Assembly (NCBI RefSeq): GCF_013178945.1
Contig: NZ_JABFDM010000001.1
Coordinates: 62,001-126,000, forward strand
DNA length: 64,000 bases
From: Bradyrhizobium aeschynomenes
GTDB taxonomy: Bacteria; Pseudomonadota; Alphaproteobacteria; Rhizobiales; Xanthobacteraceae
Direction: 5' to 3'
Positions within the stretch are counted from its first letter, which is position 1. The number at the start of each line of letters is the position of its first letter. A program made the translations under genes and the position numbers. Shown piece by piece: positions 63,793 to 64,000 of this stretch. Below the pieces are notes generated by a model, which saw nothing but the letters and a program-made list of their open reading frames with translations, did no database searches and was not told the DNA's origin.

Positions 63793-64000
63793 TCACGCTC
63801 CGTAGTTGCCGGTGCGGAAGTCCATCGCGAAGGCCGGCGCGGCCTTCCACTTGATCGACTTCGGCTTGGCGGTGAAGGTCGCGTTCTGATGCAGCACCGT
63901 GTAGGCCGGGTCCTCGCGCTCGGCGATCTCCAGCATGCGGCGGAACGCCTTCTTGCGCGCGGCGCGATCGGTCGAGGTCTCCAGGAACTCCGACAGCTTG
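63793..64000 (-). CDS. ABC transporter binding protein, family 5 (partial)
   Basis: The last 68 residues of a DppA-class binding protein; the start lies beyond the window. The tail runs KLSEFLETSTDRAARKKAF through MLEIAEREDPAYTVLHQN to SIKWKAAPAFAMDFRTGNYG, which is the typical end of these proteins, where ligand-contacting loops meet the last strand. It is the first gene of the peptide-class transporter on the minus strand. Confidence 0.85.
   Translation of the reverse strand, partial: KLSEFLETSTDRAARKKAFRRMLEIAEREDPAYTVLHQNATFTAKPKSIKWKAAPAFAMDFRTGNYGA

Overview
The window is about two-thirds G+C, densely coded, and biased to G or C at third codon positions. It is dominated by ABC uptake systems and catabolic operons. 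Gene content and several palindromic intergenic repeat families that I associate with Bradyrhizobium point to a soil or plant-associated alphaproteobacterium of the Bradyrhizobium/Nitrobacteraceae type. This assignment is inference from familiarity, not from a search. I see no rRNA, tRNA, CRISPR array, transposase or phage gene, so it reads as chromosomal metabolic territory.

Layout. 1-128: tail of a probable LysR regulator. 0.2-9.3 kb (minus strand): an amide and gamma-glutamyl nitrogen-scavenging locus with a gamma-glutamyltransferase, a RidA-like protein, two paralogous acetamidase/formamidases and an amino-acid ABC transporter. One formamidase is fused to an AraC regulator, and the transporter permease is fused to its ATPase. 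9.9-16.7 kb (plus): a spermidine/putrescine-class ABC transporter, then an amidohydrolase translationally coupled to a CobW-type metallochaperone. 16.8-24.4 kb: an IclR regulator divergent from a second such ABC transporter whose operon also encodes a three-subunit HcnABC/opine-oxidase-like flavoenzyme. 24.6-26.8 kb: a divergent MocR regulator and PNPOx-like pair.

26.8-31.4 kb (minus): a tight three-gene unit of a patatin-like lipase, a thermolysin-like metallopeptidase and an MBL-fold hydrolase, none with a visible signal peptide. This is the best candidate for an undescribed system. 31.5-43.6 kb: an aldaric-acid (galactarate/glucarate) catabolic region with garD, a semialdehyde dehydrogenase, gudD, kdgD, a LysR regulator and an MFS transporter. 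An exported lactonase-like protein and an exported class II aldolase-like protein lie beside it. A shared palindromic motif occurs upstream of kdgD, lysR and the transporter. 44-49.3 kb: an acetylpolyamine-amidohydrolase-like enzyme, a small helical protein, phosphoenolpyruvate synthase and a YddA-type transporter lacking its ATPase domain.

49.3-58.2 kb: PfkB kinase, glucokinase and a GH1 beta-glucosidase divergent from a five-gene peptide-class ABC transporter. Together they suggest uptake and breakdown of beta-glucosides. 58.4-60.0 kb: two small conserved-looking proteins flank a thioredoxin-reductase-like flavoprotein. 60.0-64.0 kb (minus): a second peptide-class ABC transporter whose binding protein runs off the window. 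Start codons were chosen by Shine-Dalgarno sites, overlap with the previous gene and family start positions; several differ from the longest open frame.
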